A stretch of DNA of 64,000 nt. It comes from Membranipora membranacea (Eukaryota; Bryozoa; Gymnolaemata; Cheilostomatida; Membraniporidae). The stretch covers positions 7,333,501-7,397,500 of the forward strand of contig OU612074.1 of NCBI GenBank assembly GCA_914767715.1. Reading direction: 5' to 3'. The notes under the pieces are model-generated. The model had not been told where the DNA came from and did no database searches. It worked only from the letters and a program-made list of their open reading frames with translations. Within the stretch, counting starts at the first letter, position 1, and each line of letters starts with the position of its first letter. A program made the position numbers and the translations under genes. Shown in pieces: positions 46,015-57,479 of the stretch.

Positions 46015-46714
46015 CTAGTTGAAAAATCTCATATAGAATTCAAAAAAGCTGTTCTGCCGTTTAACAGTGCGGCATTTGGTGGGTCGGTATTTGTCGATTA
46101 CTGCTTTACGGGCGGATTTTCTTTGAGTGTTAGGTCTGATTCTATTGTTCAGCGGATGGGTATTATCTGTTGAAATTTTTAAAAAGCGTTCGCTGCATAG
46201 AGACATTAAGAAGTCGGATATATAGGGTAAGGCTAGCTTGGTCAGTCTATCGTCATAGTGCTCTATGTGTGGCATCATCATTTGTGTAGCGTATCTCTGC
46301 ACTTTCTCTAGCTTCTCTTTATCGGCTTCGGAGATAAACTGAAACCATACTGGGCAGGCGTAGGAAAGAACGGGCTTGACATTGGCAGCATAGAATGTTA
46401 TCAGTCCTGCGGTGTTCATACCCATGGTCTTAAGCTGCTTCATCAGATACAGTCTGCTATTGCATTTGCTCATGACAGAGTCTATGTGGTCACTAAAAGA
46501 CAGTTGAGAGGTTAGCAGATTTAGATGGGAAGATAAAAGTATCATCACTGGGGTTTACATCGAGGTTCATACCAGGTCGGTCAGAAAAAGCAATATTCAA
46601 TACAACAGTCTTCCTTGAGTTGAGAAGCATACTGTTTTCTAAAGACCAACTATTAGAATTTGATATAGCATCAGAGACATTGTCACTAATGTTGATGATC
46701 AAAATGTTCCTATC
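46015..46714 (-). pseudogene. CR1-group LINE RT fragment
   Basis: Starts at a decayed palm motif (ADRN where YADD is expected, at about 46714). It continues through WSLENSMLLNSRKT, then shifts frame at about 46540 into the thumb and C-terminus (KQLKTMGMNTAGLITFY, SYACPVWF, EKLEKVQRYATQ), ending at a stop at 46015. It is a relative of 6780-7645. Confidence 0.8.
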
Positions 46715-46790
46715 TGCAACGGTCTCGAACCCAGGTCCAAAACTGCTTTGCAGGCGACGCCGCTAATACTGAGCTATATTGTCTCCTGGC
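46715..46790 (-). mobile_element. tRNA-like sequence fused to the CR1 fragment
   Basis: On the minus strand it reads AATATAGCTCAGTATTAGCG (A-box region), an anticodon-loop region with CTGCAAA, and GGTTCGAGACC (B box), about 75 nt in tRNA order. Its last bases abut the first codons of the RT fragment. It resembles a tRNA-Cys type, but stem pairing is poor, so it is a retroposed head rather than a working tRNA. Confidence 0.6.
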
Positions 46791-46795
46791 TAACC

Positions 46796-47020
46796 TAGTT
46801 GGTCCAAGTGGTGTGATGGTAGCGTCGTTGCCTTTAGGTATGGCGACCCGGATTCGATTCCAACCCAAGTCTGAATTTCGATCATCATCTTATCTGTCTG
46901 ATTAATAGTGTATTAACTAATAACTCATAATGTCTATGTCACATGTCTATGGTTGTGACATACCCCAGGGGAAACATCCGCTTATTCCCAATGCCGATTG
47001 AACGCAATCACCCTGGAAGT
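46796..47020 (+). mobile_element. tRNA-derived SINE-E
   Basis: A-box-like TGGTGTGATGGTAGCG at about 46810 and B box GATTCGATTCC at about 46852-46862. An unrelated body follows, up to a CACCCTGGAAGTTTGGGAGG junction with the foldback arm. It starts back-to-back with the tRNA-like sequence on the other strand. Confidence 0.65.
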
Positions 47021-47238
47021 TTGGGAGGCTATAATTTCCTCAATATTTGGATTCTAAAGCTGAAAATCGCTCACATGATAGAATAAAATATGGAGAATAA
47101 GATGTGATACAAAAGAGCAGCCTCAAACAAAGTCTTTAAGCTCAGCATAAGCTGCAAATTTCAAATCAACTTTCTGCATGATACAGCCCAATAGTTTGAG
47201 TTACTCTGCAATACAGTAGCATATGGTAAAAAATATTG

Positions 47239-47737
47239 CCGCTGAGCAATTTTTTTAGTTACTTATTCTTTTACAGATCAACGTTTCTGATGATCAAATC
47301 TGGATGGCTATTGTAATCACTGATGGAGAGCCTCATGGTGAGGTAGTACTGAGACAGAATTACACAAAAACCCTAGCTGACTCCGATGGTGATATAATAG
47401 GTTCTTGCTGTCTACATCTAGATCAAGCGCGACATTATAATGTGTGTGTTCTCTTGGTGTTGACTGTAATAACATTTGAACACCCACAGGTACTCTTCAT
47501 CATTCTACCTTGGATTGCTTCCAATATATCTGACTTGTATCGGCTGTTATCAGCTGTTGTTGGCTGTTAGAAATTCACAGCAGGGTTTTCTCCTCATACT
47601 ATGTGATACGGAGATTACCTGAGCAGACTTAAAGACTTACTTTGAGGCTTCTATTTTGTATCACATCTTATTTTCAATATTTTATTCTATCATGTGAGCA
47701 ATTTCCAGCTTTAGAATCCAAATATTGAAGAAGTTAT
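47239..47737. other. unassigned, possible exon, and a third foldback arm
   Basis: TTCTTTTACAG before 47277 is a good acceptor, and GTGAGG at about 47335 a possible donor; the open frame between (SDDQIWMAIVITDGEPHG) is not recognised. Support is weak. 47620-47735 is the direct copy of the foldback arm and is cut by the Tx1 fragment at 47738. Confidence 0.4.
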
Positions 47738-48105
47738 GGCCACTCTAATAAACTACCTCTGCTTAGCAGAGAAAAAAATTGTGGCTGTTGAAAAAAAGAC
47801 TAAAAAAGAGCAGAGGGCTTCGGTGACTTGCTTAAGGCATGAGTTGTACTGTGTACTCAACTACTGTCACCAGGACAGGCTACTCCTCTATCAACCTCAC
47901 CCGCCCTTACATTTTAAGTTACTTTTTTGGACTATTCTCTTGTTGTAGAAGAAGTCACTAAACGCTTTTATTTTCCTTTCTATTTCAATACGTTTATTTT
48001 CCCTATCCCCTTTCTCAAAAACTATTTCATGCCTGCTGTTCCATATCTTCCTAGTGCACTCTGCCACATATGGTGTTTCCCTCGTCATCAGGGGTCAAAC
48101 CTAAA
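47738..48105 (-). pseudogene. Tx1/L1-like LINE fragment
   Basis: About 370 bp of the 3' part of the Tx1 family (shared CATGAGTTGTACTG and CACCAGGACAGGCTACTCCT). It lacks the terminal 90 bp. It lies head-to-tail with the right-arm Tx1 copy, which begins 6 bp further on. Confidence 0.75.
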
Positions 48106-48111
48106 CAAAAT

Positions 48112-49985
48112 CCATAACTTATCTGTACTGTATCTTTAGAAACTAGTTTTTATCTTAGGATGTGTTTTTTTATGATGGTAAAAATTCTCTAATAAACTAC
48201 CTCTGCTTAGCCATCGAAAAAGAAAACAAATTGTGGCTGCTGAAAGAAAAAGACTAAAAAAAGAGCAGAGGCCTTCGGTGACTTGCTTAAGGCATGAGTT
48301 GTACTGTTTACTCAACTACTGTCACCAGGACAGGCTACTCCTCTATCAACCTCACCTGCCCTTACATTGTAAGTTACTTTCTTGGACTATTCTCTCGTTG
48401 CAGAAGAAGTCACTAAATGCTTTTATTTTCCATTCTGCGCATGCTCAGCTCTGGGCATGAGCTGATCTCTGCAAAATTGAGTCTCGGAATTCCAAAGCCA
48501 TCTGATTGGCTACCTGCTCTGGTGACATACTCCCCAAAGCGTGCGGATTTGTTATTAATAGTTATCCTCTCTTGTCATTATTAGCTGATTTTGATTGACA
48601 GTTTATGCAGGGGATATCCCTTTTCCCCTTTCCAGAGTTGCAATCAAAACCCAAACTAAACTCATTATGCTTGCACATGCGCAAATTCAAGTCACGCATG
48701 GTGCATACTTAGCCTTACGACACCTACTTTGTGGTAATGATAGCCTAGTTTATCAGTGATCTACATGCCCAGTCAGATCACGAGAGTCAGTATGTTCATT
48801 TTCCTTTCTATTTCAATTATCTGATTTTCCCTATCCGCTTTCTCAAAAACTATTTCATGCCTGCCGTTCCATATCTTCCTATTGCACTCTGCCACATATT
48901 CAAACACATTCATATTAATGGTGTTTCCTTGGTCATAAGGGGTCAAACCTAAACAGAAAAGGATTTGTTGGTTGTTTTTATCCGTATTAATATGTGTTCC
49001 CAGCTTTTTAACAGACTCATATCATATCATATCATTATATTTCTTGTCTCCTGAAGGGAACTACATGATGCAAATACATGTTCTAATGTCTCTGTTTCTG
49101 GTTTTATGCAAAAGTTACAAGTTGTTTTCACTCCTTGTATTTTCCATTTTAAATGGGTGGCTCCATTTACTATGCCATTCATGGCTGTCTTCCACATAAA
49201 GCTGGAGTTTTGTGATGAGTGGGTTTTCTCAAATTCACTTAACTCTTGGTTTGTATGAATTTTAATGGGTAAGAGATCGCCCTCTCCTGTGAGAAATTGG
49301 TAGAGCTGATTGTTCGACATAAGTCTTATCTTTAGAATGTCTTTAGATTTCTCGTCTATTTTGTCAAGTACTGTTTGTGCCTTTTTATATTGGTCTAGAA
49401 GTTTGAAGCAGTGTGCACTGTTTTAAGTATGTATGTCTTTTAATTAATTCTGTTTTCCCTTCTCCGTAGATCAGGGAGAAGGCAAGCTTTTTCATCAGAG
49501 CTGTGTGTATTGCACTGGGTAAAAAGGTGTGTGCCATGTAAAATATTATTGGGTACAATATTGTATTAACTATTATGACTTTCCGTTTGATGGTACAGGG
49601 AATAGTCTGAAAGAAGTTTATTTTACTTTTTAACTTTCGGATGCATTCTAACATATTTATTCTTTCCATTTCTTGGCTGTCGGTATCTTTAAAACTGATT
49701 CCACACACTTTTATCTCATCGACAGCGTACTCTTTGGTTAGTTCCGCTGTACCCAAAGCCAAAAGCTGAGTTTTTGCTCTAATTAACTCGCTGCCGGTAG
49801 CGTGCAAGATGTGATCAAAAAAAGAAAAAATATATTCTACATCGGCGTTATCTAGGCAAAAAAAAAGAAGATCGTCTGCATTGGCGGTAACTTTGCTACT
49901 TTGTTTGTGGTTAAAGGGATACCCCTGAAAGCCACTTGGCTGTGTAGGTATATATAAAAGAAAAGACTAAAATCATAGGTGGCAT
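48112..49985 (-). pseudogene. Tx1/L1-like LINE 3' half (right arm)
   Basis: Same content as 24445-26183. The palm motif is ANADD (about 49880), one residue off the usual Y-ADD. The thumb is open at 49385-49807. The zf-RVT-like C-terminus is intact here: CNFC, then ETLEHVF and a final ASC (49027-49320). About 180 bp between TTAATTAAAAGACATACA and the next block are missing relative to the left arm. The 3' UTR is split by the 48432-48797 insertion. Confidence 0.8.
48432..48797. mobile_element. 366-bp insertion of unknown type, right arm only
   Basis: Splits the Tx1 3' region; left arm and the 41.4-kb copy are uninterrupted. Flanks ATTTTCC at 48425-48431 and 48798-48804 suggest a 7-bp duplication. 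There are no terminal inverted repeats or poly-A. It contains CTGCGCATGCTCAG near its left end, CACATGCGCAAA further in and TGATTGGCT (CCAAT box, inverted). Confidence 0.7.
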
Positions 49986-49989
49986 TTTG

Positions 49990-51080
49990 CTTTAGATCGA
50001 TCTTCCTAAAGTTCATTTTATTGATTTTGATGTTAGTTTTTCGCCACTTAGTATGAAGGCTATTCGGACCTGACGATTTAGATCTTTAATATCATCGGCT
50101 GATAGGTGTTTGAAGTTAATTGCCAGATGGAAAGATATGACACTTTTAATGAATGCCTCGTAGGCTAGCTTGATGGTCTTAGCACTGACACCTAGTTTTG
50201 ATTGTCTCTTCACAATGCATAGGCGTTTATCTGTTAGTAGATTAGTACTCTCTGAGAATTTGAGTTTCGAGGTCACTTTGGTGCCGAGGTATTTATATTT
50301 CTTGACTCGTTCGATGTTTATCTGTTTGATTGTGAGTGGGTCCGGGTTCGGTTGGTGCCGTTGATTAGTAAAGAGCAGTTCTTTGGTTTGGCTGGAGTTG
50401 ATGATAAGATGGTTTGTATCACACCAGGAGGCGATGTTGTTGACTTCAACCTGCATATTGGAGGTTTTCCCTCTATTTATATATTCTAGGATGATGTTAT
50501 CGTTAGCGTATGTTAGTATGGAGAAGTTGGTTTGAGATGTGTTTGTTGTCTCAACATACAGGGTAAACAGAATCGGAGAGAGCACTGTGGCGCGCCAGTT
50601 GATGTTTCTGCTGATGTTGATACATCGCCACCAGAAGTTACGGCTTGGGTTCTCTGTGTGAGAGGGCTGGAAATTTAGGTAGTGATGTTAGAGTTGACGT
50701 TTTTATCTTTCAATTACTCCATCATGAGTTTGCTGTCAATGGTGTTAAATGTACTACTGAGGTCAATGAAGACTGCTTGCATGTAATTTTGAGCGTTCAG
50801 GTTAATATGTTGTGATACATTATCAAAGAGCATCATCAGGGCGTCCTCAGTACCTCTGTTGCGTTTGCAAGCAAACTGATTATCATCTGCGATTTTATCT
50901 GAGATGTAAGGCAATATCAGTCATTCTAAACGTTTAGCTAACACAGATGTGAGGGCCATAGGCGGGAAGTCTTGATTGATTTGCACCTGACACTTTTGGG
51001 ATTGGAATTACAGATGCAGTTTTCAAATCTTAGGCAATGTGGCAGTTCTAAGAGACAGATTAAATAGGTCACAGATCCAT
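49990..51080 (-). pseudogene. CR1/L2-like RT relic (right arm)
   Basis: Longest open part is 50013-50585: LSPILFTLY, then YAND at 50510-50499, CDTNHLIINSSQ and KYKYLGTKVTS. Fingers are at 50714-50914. YAND instead of YADD in both arms means the active-site change predates the duplication. It is immediately followed on the minus strand by the Tx1 relic. Confidence 0.85.
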
Positions 51081-52229
51081 TATCATTACCATTGCGATCA
51101 CTGTGAAAACTGTACTAGAAATAACAGACAAACCTTATCCATCCAAAAGAGCAAATGAAGTTGCATTTCTAGCCAAATTTTGCAAAGGCTGCCACCGGAC
51201 TATTACAATTCAGCAAAAATCTACTAATTGTTGCATTCCCTATGGGATTTCGAATCTGTGCGCAATTTTCCCAAAGAGAATCAAAATCCACAGTGACTCT
51301 TACTATCAATGAAGTGTCCCCTCTGTATATCCTTACCCTATGGTGACATCTATCCTCGGCTTAAACAGGAGTTTAAACAAACACTAGCCAGTGCAGGGTG
51401 AAAAAATACCTCCGAAACTATTGATCAAAGATGTCAGATGATTCCATTTGTCCACATTATTTGCCAGTGGTTCTGAGACTGCAGCATAAATGAGGAACTT
51501 GTAAATCCAACCGCTGACAAGACAGAAGATACTCATTACATACTCACTCAAAATGTCATTGCCAATATGTTAACTCAAACATCCTTTACATCAATTGTTG
51601 ATTTGGAGAGCTAATTGGATAATAGCGTAAGATTCTACATTTGATCTAGTCTGAGCCCCAAGACTTTTGCCCACAGCCCGATGGCACATAGGGACCAAAA
51701 CCAAGGAACAGCCTTGTAGATATCCGCTCACCTAAGATCAAGTAAGATGTTATAATGGGTACTGCTTCAATTGATTGGTTCCTGTTCATATTCAAAATCA
51801 AATGCAATAGAGCTTCATAAAAAATTTTCGGTGAATCATTTTCAATATTGCACACACTATTCATGTGATTTCTTTGTATTTAGTAGCCACCTCACACTGC
51901 ATATTTATACAATCTACGCAGCCAAAGTAAACTTGCCATGACCAACTGGTTGATCACTATGGCTAATAGTCGCGATGATGGATCTTGAAAGTGAGTCTCT
52001 TCTAGCTAGGGTAGACTGTCAGGGTGGGTGTCCACCACCCATCCTTTCCCTGCAGCCTGTTCTTACAGAATTTCCCCTGAAACATTACCTAACTTTATTT
52101 GAAACTATCAAGACCTTTATGCAAATATGATTCATGGATTCATGGAGGAAACGCAACGCCTAGACAAAAGAAAACAACTCTGAGTAGTGAATAGCGGGCA
52201 TGTTAATTAGCGCCATCAACCCATTCTTT
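51081..52229. other. shared arm sequence without recognised gene
   Basis: Mirror of 22186-23334; see there. Nothing coding can be supported. Confidence 0.6.
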
Positions 52230-52455
52230 TTTGGGGATGGTGCAATGCCAGGCGATCAGTGCCACAAGAGTTGTTGGTTCGAATCCCATTGGGGGAGCTT
52301 ACAAGGTTGATTGTTCCAGCCCCCAGCACCTTCGGATGTATACCTCTTGTATCATCGGCCGAAAATTGATATAAGGCATTTTTGATAATTTAGAGTATAG
52401 CTGTTGCCATCCAAAAACTAGACATTATTGTTTTTGATATCATAGATATATCCTT
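52230..52455 (+). mobile_element. tRNA-like SINE-C (right arm)
   Basis: B box GGTTCGAATC at 52276-52285, weak A box, same body as the left-arm copy. Confidence 0.6.
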
Positions 52456-52475
52456 ATTGCATGTATACATGAGTA

Positions 52476-52870
52476 GGAGGTGACTCATTTGGTTGGAGCG
52501 CGGTACCTTTAGCATGCAAATGCTGAAGGTCTTTGGTTCGAATCAATTGTGGTCTATCGCCTACTAGGGTTTGGTTGGCCCCCAGGTGCGCTCCCACCTT
52601 TCTGCAAACAGAGAGCATCCTTGAGCAGATATTGCGGTATCACTACTAACGCAAAGATTTTCGCTGCCCATGCTTCGGGATGTGGCATGTGACAAGGCGT
52701 CTGATTTTAAGCCCCTGCTTACACAGCTGGGTTTTGCCTGGCAGAGCCATCAGTGAAACATTTAAATGGAGGGTTGTGGCAGCAAAACCTCTAGCCAGTA
52801 GCTTTGCACCGAGTTATAAGAGCTCTCAAAAATCAGTGAGTATCTTCTATGAGACCAAGCAGAAGTAAAA
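52476..52870 (+). mobile_element. tRNA-Ala-like SINE-B (right arm)
   Basis: A-box region GACTCATTTGGTTGGAGCG, anticodon-loop TTAGCATGC and B box GGTTCGAATC at 52535-52544; body to about 52870. Differences from the left copy include one in the A-box region. Confidence 0.75.
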
Positions 52871-53364
52871 CCCTTTGTTTCTCGGTCCTTCAATCTGATC
52901 GCTCACTCAGTTGCTAGGCTATTGATTCAAATCGCTCAGTCTTTGATGGAACTAAATTTGGGAACGGTTTTGTCTAACTGAAAGACCAAGTGAGTGATAA
53001 TTTTGAGCACTGTTATAGTGGTAATTTGCCTTAGTAAAGCATCGCTCATTCTAATTGAAAGACCCAAACATACCCTCTGGCCAAATACAGCTGTATATAA
53101 TGTTCAGTCTGTTTATAAGGTGAGTGGGAGGAGCCATCTGAGCGGAGATCAGACCATCCATACCGTAAATACGAAGACGAATCTCAGGTTAACACAGCTC
53201 TGACAAACAAGACAAATTAAAGAGAGAAGTGAGTCCAATACACTTTTTCATCATAATATGATAATGGTGACCAGAATAAATGGTTTTGCTACATTTCATG
53301 CGAAAATCTGATAAATAGACTTGAAAATATAAATTGTAAATTTACTTGTACATTGGATGCATGT

Positions 53365-53555
53365 TTAGTTCATAACCATATTTACAATATCTGAACTAGG
53401 TAGCATGAGAGAAATGTGGCACTGCCTCTGCCCAGTAATCTCCGGATGTTCATCATGCTGAGGTTGTTCAAGTAAAAGCAATTTAGCTTTGGTATCCAAA
53501 TTTGAAGATAGAGGGAAAGATGTGTTATTGAGAGAAATCTCATCTATAATTAATT
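53365..53555 (-). CDS. candidate terminal exon of two-exon unit (right arm)
   Basis: Mirror of 20830-21020 with the same acceptor, phase and stop. Two amino-acid changes (F to S and L to S), both single-base. It follows the 53684 exon by 128 bp. Confidence 0.45.
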
Positions 53556-53683
53556 CTAACAAATTTGAAACAGGATATGTAAAATGATAGCTCCTTATTT
53601 TAAAACCAGTTCAACTGACACTGTTTATTTATGACTGGGTTATGAGTTTTGTCCAATATTGAACTTTATCAACTCATACTTAC

Positions 53684-53830
53684 CTTGCACAGGGGCATCT
53701 GTGATCAGTGCGGCAGGTCCCCCAAATAGAGGCCTTACCATTGCACTTCGGTTTGGCCGGCGCTTGCCCCAAATGTGGGTAACTCGGGTGCGTAGTTTTT
53801 GGTAGTGGGGGGCTGCGTTCGCGATATATC
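53684..53830 (-). CDS. candidate exon 1 of two-exon unit (right arm)
   Basis: 147 bp, acceptor TTTGCTAG and donor GTAAGTATG conserved with the left arm, phase 1 at both ends. About four amino-acid changes versus the left copy. Conserved splice signals but unconstrained protein suggest a relic or a very young pair. Confidence 0.45.
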
Positions 53831-54639
53831 CTAGCAAAGAAACAAAAGAATAATACAAAGCCACCCTCACAAGAACAAATGTTTCCCAGAGGAATCATGC
53901 GTTGCTAGTGGGCTCGGCTATAGAATATAGCTCTAGCCCATTAGCGCCTCTAATTTGCTCGTAATTTAGGAGAACCATCTGATGCATTCATACTCATGCC
54001 CTTAATAGCAGATGGGAGATGAGATGAGATGAGATGAGAAGAGGTCCCAAGCAAAACAGGTCTGATGACTCTGGTCAAAGACAACACATATGTCTACCAA
54101 AGCACAGTTGGTCCAGGTATGAGCCCATAACCTATTGCCTAAACAGTCAGTTAATTCACTCTCAAAAAACAAAGATATAACGAGTATGAGGTACATGTAG
54201 AAGAGAAGTAAATATCAGCTAGAGTTTACTTTAGCCAGTTTGGGGATGACTTCATGTTTTGGCTCGCTGAGGTGGGAGTCTATATAAGCAGAGAGTTTCG
54301 GCTGTAGCATTACTTTTGAACCAATCAAAGATAACGAATTGTTCCAGCAGTCATACATTAAATTGCCGTTCCCCTAATTCATGAGTAAATATCGGTTACT
54401 TCAATTCATGAAAAGTTTGGCGGACAAATCATTCAACTACTTAAACTAATAATGTTTGTGTAAAAAATTGATTAATAATAATAGAGTTATTTTTTTCCAG
54501 GATCAGTTGAGCGATTTTGCCTACAATGTGTGAGAACGGTCAGGGAAGGAAAAAACCTTGGGAGCGCGTATTTCTGGCCTGAGAGAGGGAATTATTACAG
54601 AATTGAATATTGTATAAATGGTAGGCACAAGGTGCTGTG

Positions 54640-54935
54640 CTAAGAACCCATCTGGATGTCGCGTAGACAACTGGTTTGCACTGGGACATAAAACGCATTC
54701 GGACACAAATTTGACAGCTAGGCGGATGGGTTGTGGACACTCATCACCCATGCAAAAGATCCATCCAGATAGGGTGGTTACAGCAAATATTACTGCTCCA
54801 AGCCCATCCGGATGGGTATTCTGCAATCAAGAGTTGCTAAACAGCCATTCGGATGGGTTTGTGACCGACACACTTCAAGATTGATACCAGGCGAAGTGGA
54901 TGGCCAGTTAGCACTGCCGAATGGGTATTTAGCAC
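54640..54935. repeat. degenerate ~41-bp tandem array with palindromic core
   Basis: The core CCATCCGGATGGG recurs, in whole or half, at about 54648, 54722, 54763, 54804, 54846, 54896 and 54917; central spacings are 41-42 bp. CCCATCCGGATGGG at 54803-54816 is a perfect 14-bp palindrome. Short frames on both strands are by-products. Confidence 0.6.
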
Positions 54936-55059
54936 AAGCGGTTGGCCCTTTGAGCCTCTGTATAACATGTTACAATACATTACAATACAATACAGGTACC
55001 TTTAATTTCCTTTTAATGTTGTCTCCCCGTAAGATGACATTTATTATTATTGAGCTGTC

Positions 55060-55315
55060 ACTGTCACATTGTATAATATGATCAGCAAGCCGTCAAAGAA
55101 GCACATAGCACTAGGTCTATTAGAGAACACAGAACCCATCATCATTATTTCAGATCTTCCCCATCTGATGAAGAAATTTAGGTGAGTTGAACTATTTTGC
55201 TGTGGCTTTTCATTAGTCAGTATCACTGAGCATATTATTTCAGACAACAGCAGCTAACTCAGCTAGCTACAATCATTCCCACACCATCATATAAATCAAA
55301 AATAGGCTCAGTGTA
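55060..55315 (-). repeat. repeat R4, empty site of the LINE at 14990-16873
   Basis: The reverse complement carries both flanks of that LINE joined together (AGATCTGAAATAAT, then TTCTGTGTTCTCTAATAGAC). This documents the pre-insertion state in a paralogous copy. Confidence 0.65.
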
Positions 55316-55960
55316 GCATAACCCATTAGCTTGACATTATGGCTACCTATTAGCTTGAAAAAAGACAGTGGTTGTGGGGATGGGGTAGGTAGTTTGACCG
55401 GTCTCTGTCAGTTAACTGGATGAAATGCTTGACACTATTCATATTTTAAAATATTAGTATAGATGGCGCCAAGTAACCCCCTTTTAGTACCTACACTTGT
55501 ACTATTATTCCAAAGGTAAGTATTATAATGTGATTCTATTGTCAATTGATTGGCAGAGGATCAAACTTGTCTCCGTTCCGTTCACTACCGAAGCCCCATC
55601 ATCTAAGTTTCATGTTTGGGACCCAACCAAATAGACCAAATGAACTGCCTGTTTCCAGCAAGGCTTTGTTTTTAATATCTTGTATTGTTTGATCATTTTA
55701 CTCAAGAACAAGTTAGGAGCTAAAACCAATGTTTTCTCCGCATATCAACAACGTTTCCTTGTTGTTTGGTCTGTGAATTATTTTAATTCAGTCACTTCTC
55801 TACAGAGACAACCGCAAAACACGTAAATAAGAATAAGTTTGCTAATTGTGTGACTATTGAGAAGAGACAATTCCTAATCAAATGGAAATGACCGTGCTAT
55901 ATACTGGTTTCTCTTCAATAATAACTAGAAATGCCGCGATCACAAATGCCACAAAACTTC
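55316..55960 (-). repeat. R1 repeat, copy I, with hairpin MITE segment
   Basis: Foldback segment at 55370-55605, then R1 blocks GTTTCCAGCAAGGC (55649) and AGAGACAACCGCAAAACAC (55804). Its association with R4 is the same as at 14571-14989, so R4 and R1 were duplicated together. Confidence 0.65.
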
Positions 55961-56221
55961 AGGGGTTCGGATGATATACACTCAGGTTGTCAATTACGTT
56001 TATGATGGATTGCCAATTGGTGATTTCATTCTAAGTGCAAATTAAAATGGCTGTCCTTTCCATGCCACCTATGGGGTAGACAGCCTGAGTATCGTTGTCC
56101 TATTATGCGGCAGAACTCCCTTCACAATTATTGTCAGTGAATACAGCCATAGAACATAGCGCAACAAACATGTTATTATTGTGGTATAGTCATATATATA
56201 TATTACATAAAAAAGGGGTCC

Positions 56222-56346
56222 TCCCCGTGCTCCCTCCTTGCATTTTTTATCTGGCGGCGCCTGAATTTGAACTCGGGCCTTTCGCGCTGATATCAAACAC
56301 TCCAACCGCGCAGCCATGCCAGGTTTGCGCGATGGAGGGGGTGCAC
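56222..56346 (-). mobile_element. tRNA-like SINE-D
   Basis: On the minus strand: A-box-like TGGCTGCGCGGTTGGAGTG, anticodon region TTTGATATCAG and B-box-like GAGTTCAAATTC. GC-rich CCCCGTGCTCCCTCC (56225) and GGAGGGGGTGCACGGGG (56334) lie as an inverted pair on either side. Confidence 0.5.
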
Positions 56347-57050
56347 GGGGATTAATCATAATTAGTATTTGCTATTGACAAGCAACACCATTGGATAATG
56401 AGTGTAATGTCACGTCTATTTACGCCTCTTTTAACCCAGTCCATATTGCATTTGAGTTTTGCAGGAATTGAGCTTGCACATTTCAAGTGTTTTGTCAAGT
56501 GCTGAAATGTGTTGTGCAAGAAATCAGGCAACACCTGTGCCCTCGCAGTTATGCAGATGACTGAAATGCTTATGTGATGCACTGATAATAAAAATAAACA
56601 TGCGTAACACATTTTTAATGGTATGTGTTACATTAGAGGCCTATGGGCAGATGAAGATAAATGCAAAATACGGCTGATGTCCATGGTAAACTGAATATCG
56701 GAAGGGAAATCATGTCGACTGTGGTGTGATAGTGTGCTATAATCCGGCTATGGCCGACCTCCGGTCGATTATAGGTGTTGCCGATAAGGTCATTTTGCTT
56801 GGCCAGATACACCCTCACCACAGAGAAAAGTTGAGACACACTTTCTCGTTTTTTTCAAAAAATTAATGTAGACAATATATTCATTATGGTCGCATCTACT
56901 GTAAAGTTCATGGAAAAGACAGGTCAAAAATAAGGTTCCATAAAAGTTTTTGCGGCTAATTCGTATACTACCAAAAAAATGGCCAATCTCGAGAATGAAG
57001 TTTGGTCATGCAAGCCCCAATCCTCCATATGTCCGGCATACATGGCTGAC
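56333..57050 (+). repeat. repeat R2, copy next to SINE-D
   Basis: Direct repeat of 62917-63930: GGGGGTGCACGGGGATTAAT, TATTTGCTATTGACAAGCAA, and further on TTTTTAATGGTATGTGTTAC and GGGCAGATGAAGATAAATGC. The second copy has about 400 bp more in the middle. It is not coding in either copy. Confidence 0.75.
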
Positions 57051-57370
57051 AATGTGCGACAACCAAGACGACTAGCCTTAAACCCAATGACCTTTTTTAG
57101 GACCACGGATTATAAATGAAGTGACTGTTCACAATACACACTAATACATGACATCATCAAACTCCTTTTTACTTTGTTATAATAGTATCTAAGAGGGGAT
57201 ACATGGAGTTTTGGTCATTACAATCCTCACAAACTCTCAAAATTATTGATAAGAATAGTATTTATTTGTGGCCGATTGTCTGCAACATCTATGAAAGATA
57301 CGGTATTCAACAGTGCCCTTAGATAAAGCCCCTTGCTACTTTATCCCATCTCGATGTAAACTTGATTATA

Positions 57371-57390
57371 GATTGATTGATTGATTGATT
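57371..57390. repeat. (GATT)5 microsatellite
   Basis: Five perfect GATT units within otherwise unassigned sequence 57051-57479. Confidence 0.9.
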
Positions 57391-57479
57391 TGTATTCTAT
57401 CACTAACTGTAAGAGTTGCGAGAAAAAGGTTGCTGGTACACATACTCTGCTAAAAAATAATGAAGTTGCCTTGCATGCA

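Larger units (their letters stand above)
45638..47238. mobile_element. foldback structure with LINE and tRNA-like cargo
   Basis: About 230 bp at 45638-45870 are mirrored at 47020-47238 at roughly 95% identity (shared GAGTAACTCAAACTATTGGG and TTATTCTATCATGTGAGC). The interior holds a CR1 RT fragment (minus) and two tRNA-like heads. A third arm copy in direct orientation is at 47620-47735. No target duplication was found, so it may be a foldback transposon or a local inverted duplication. Confidence 0.65.
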
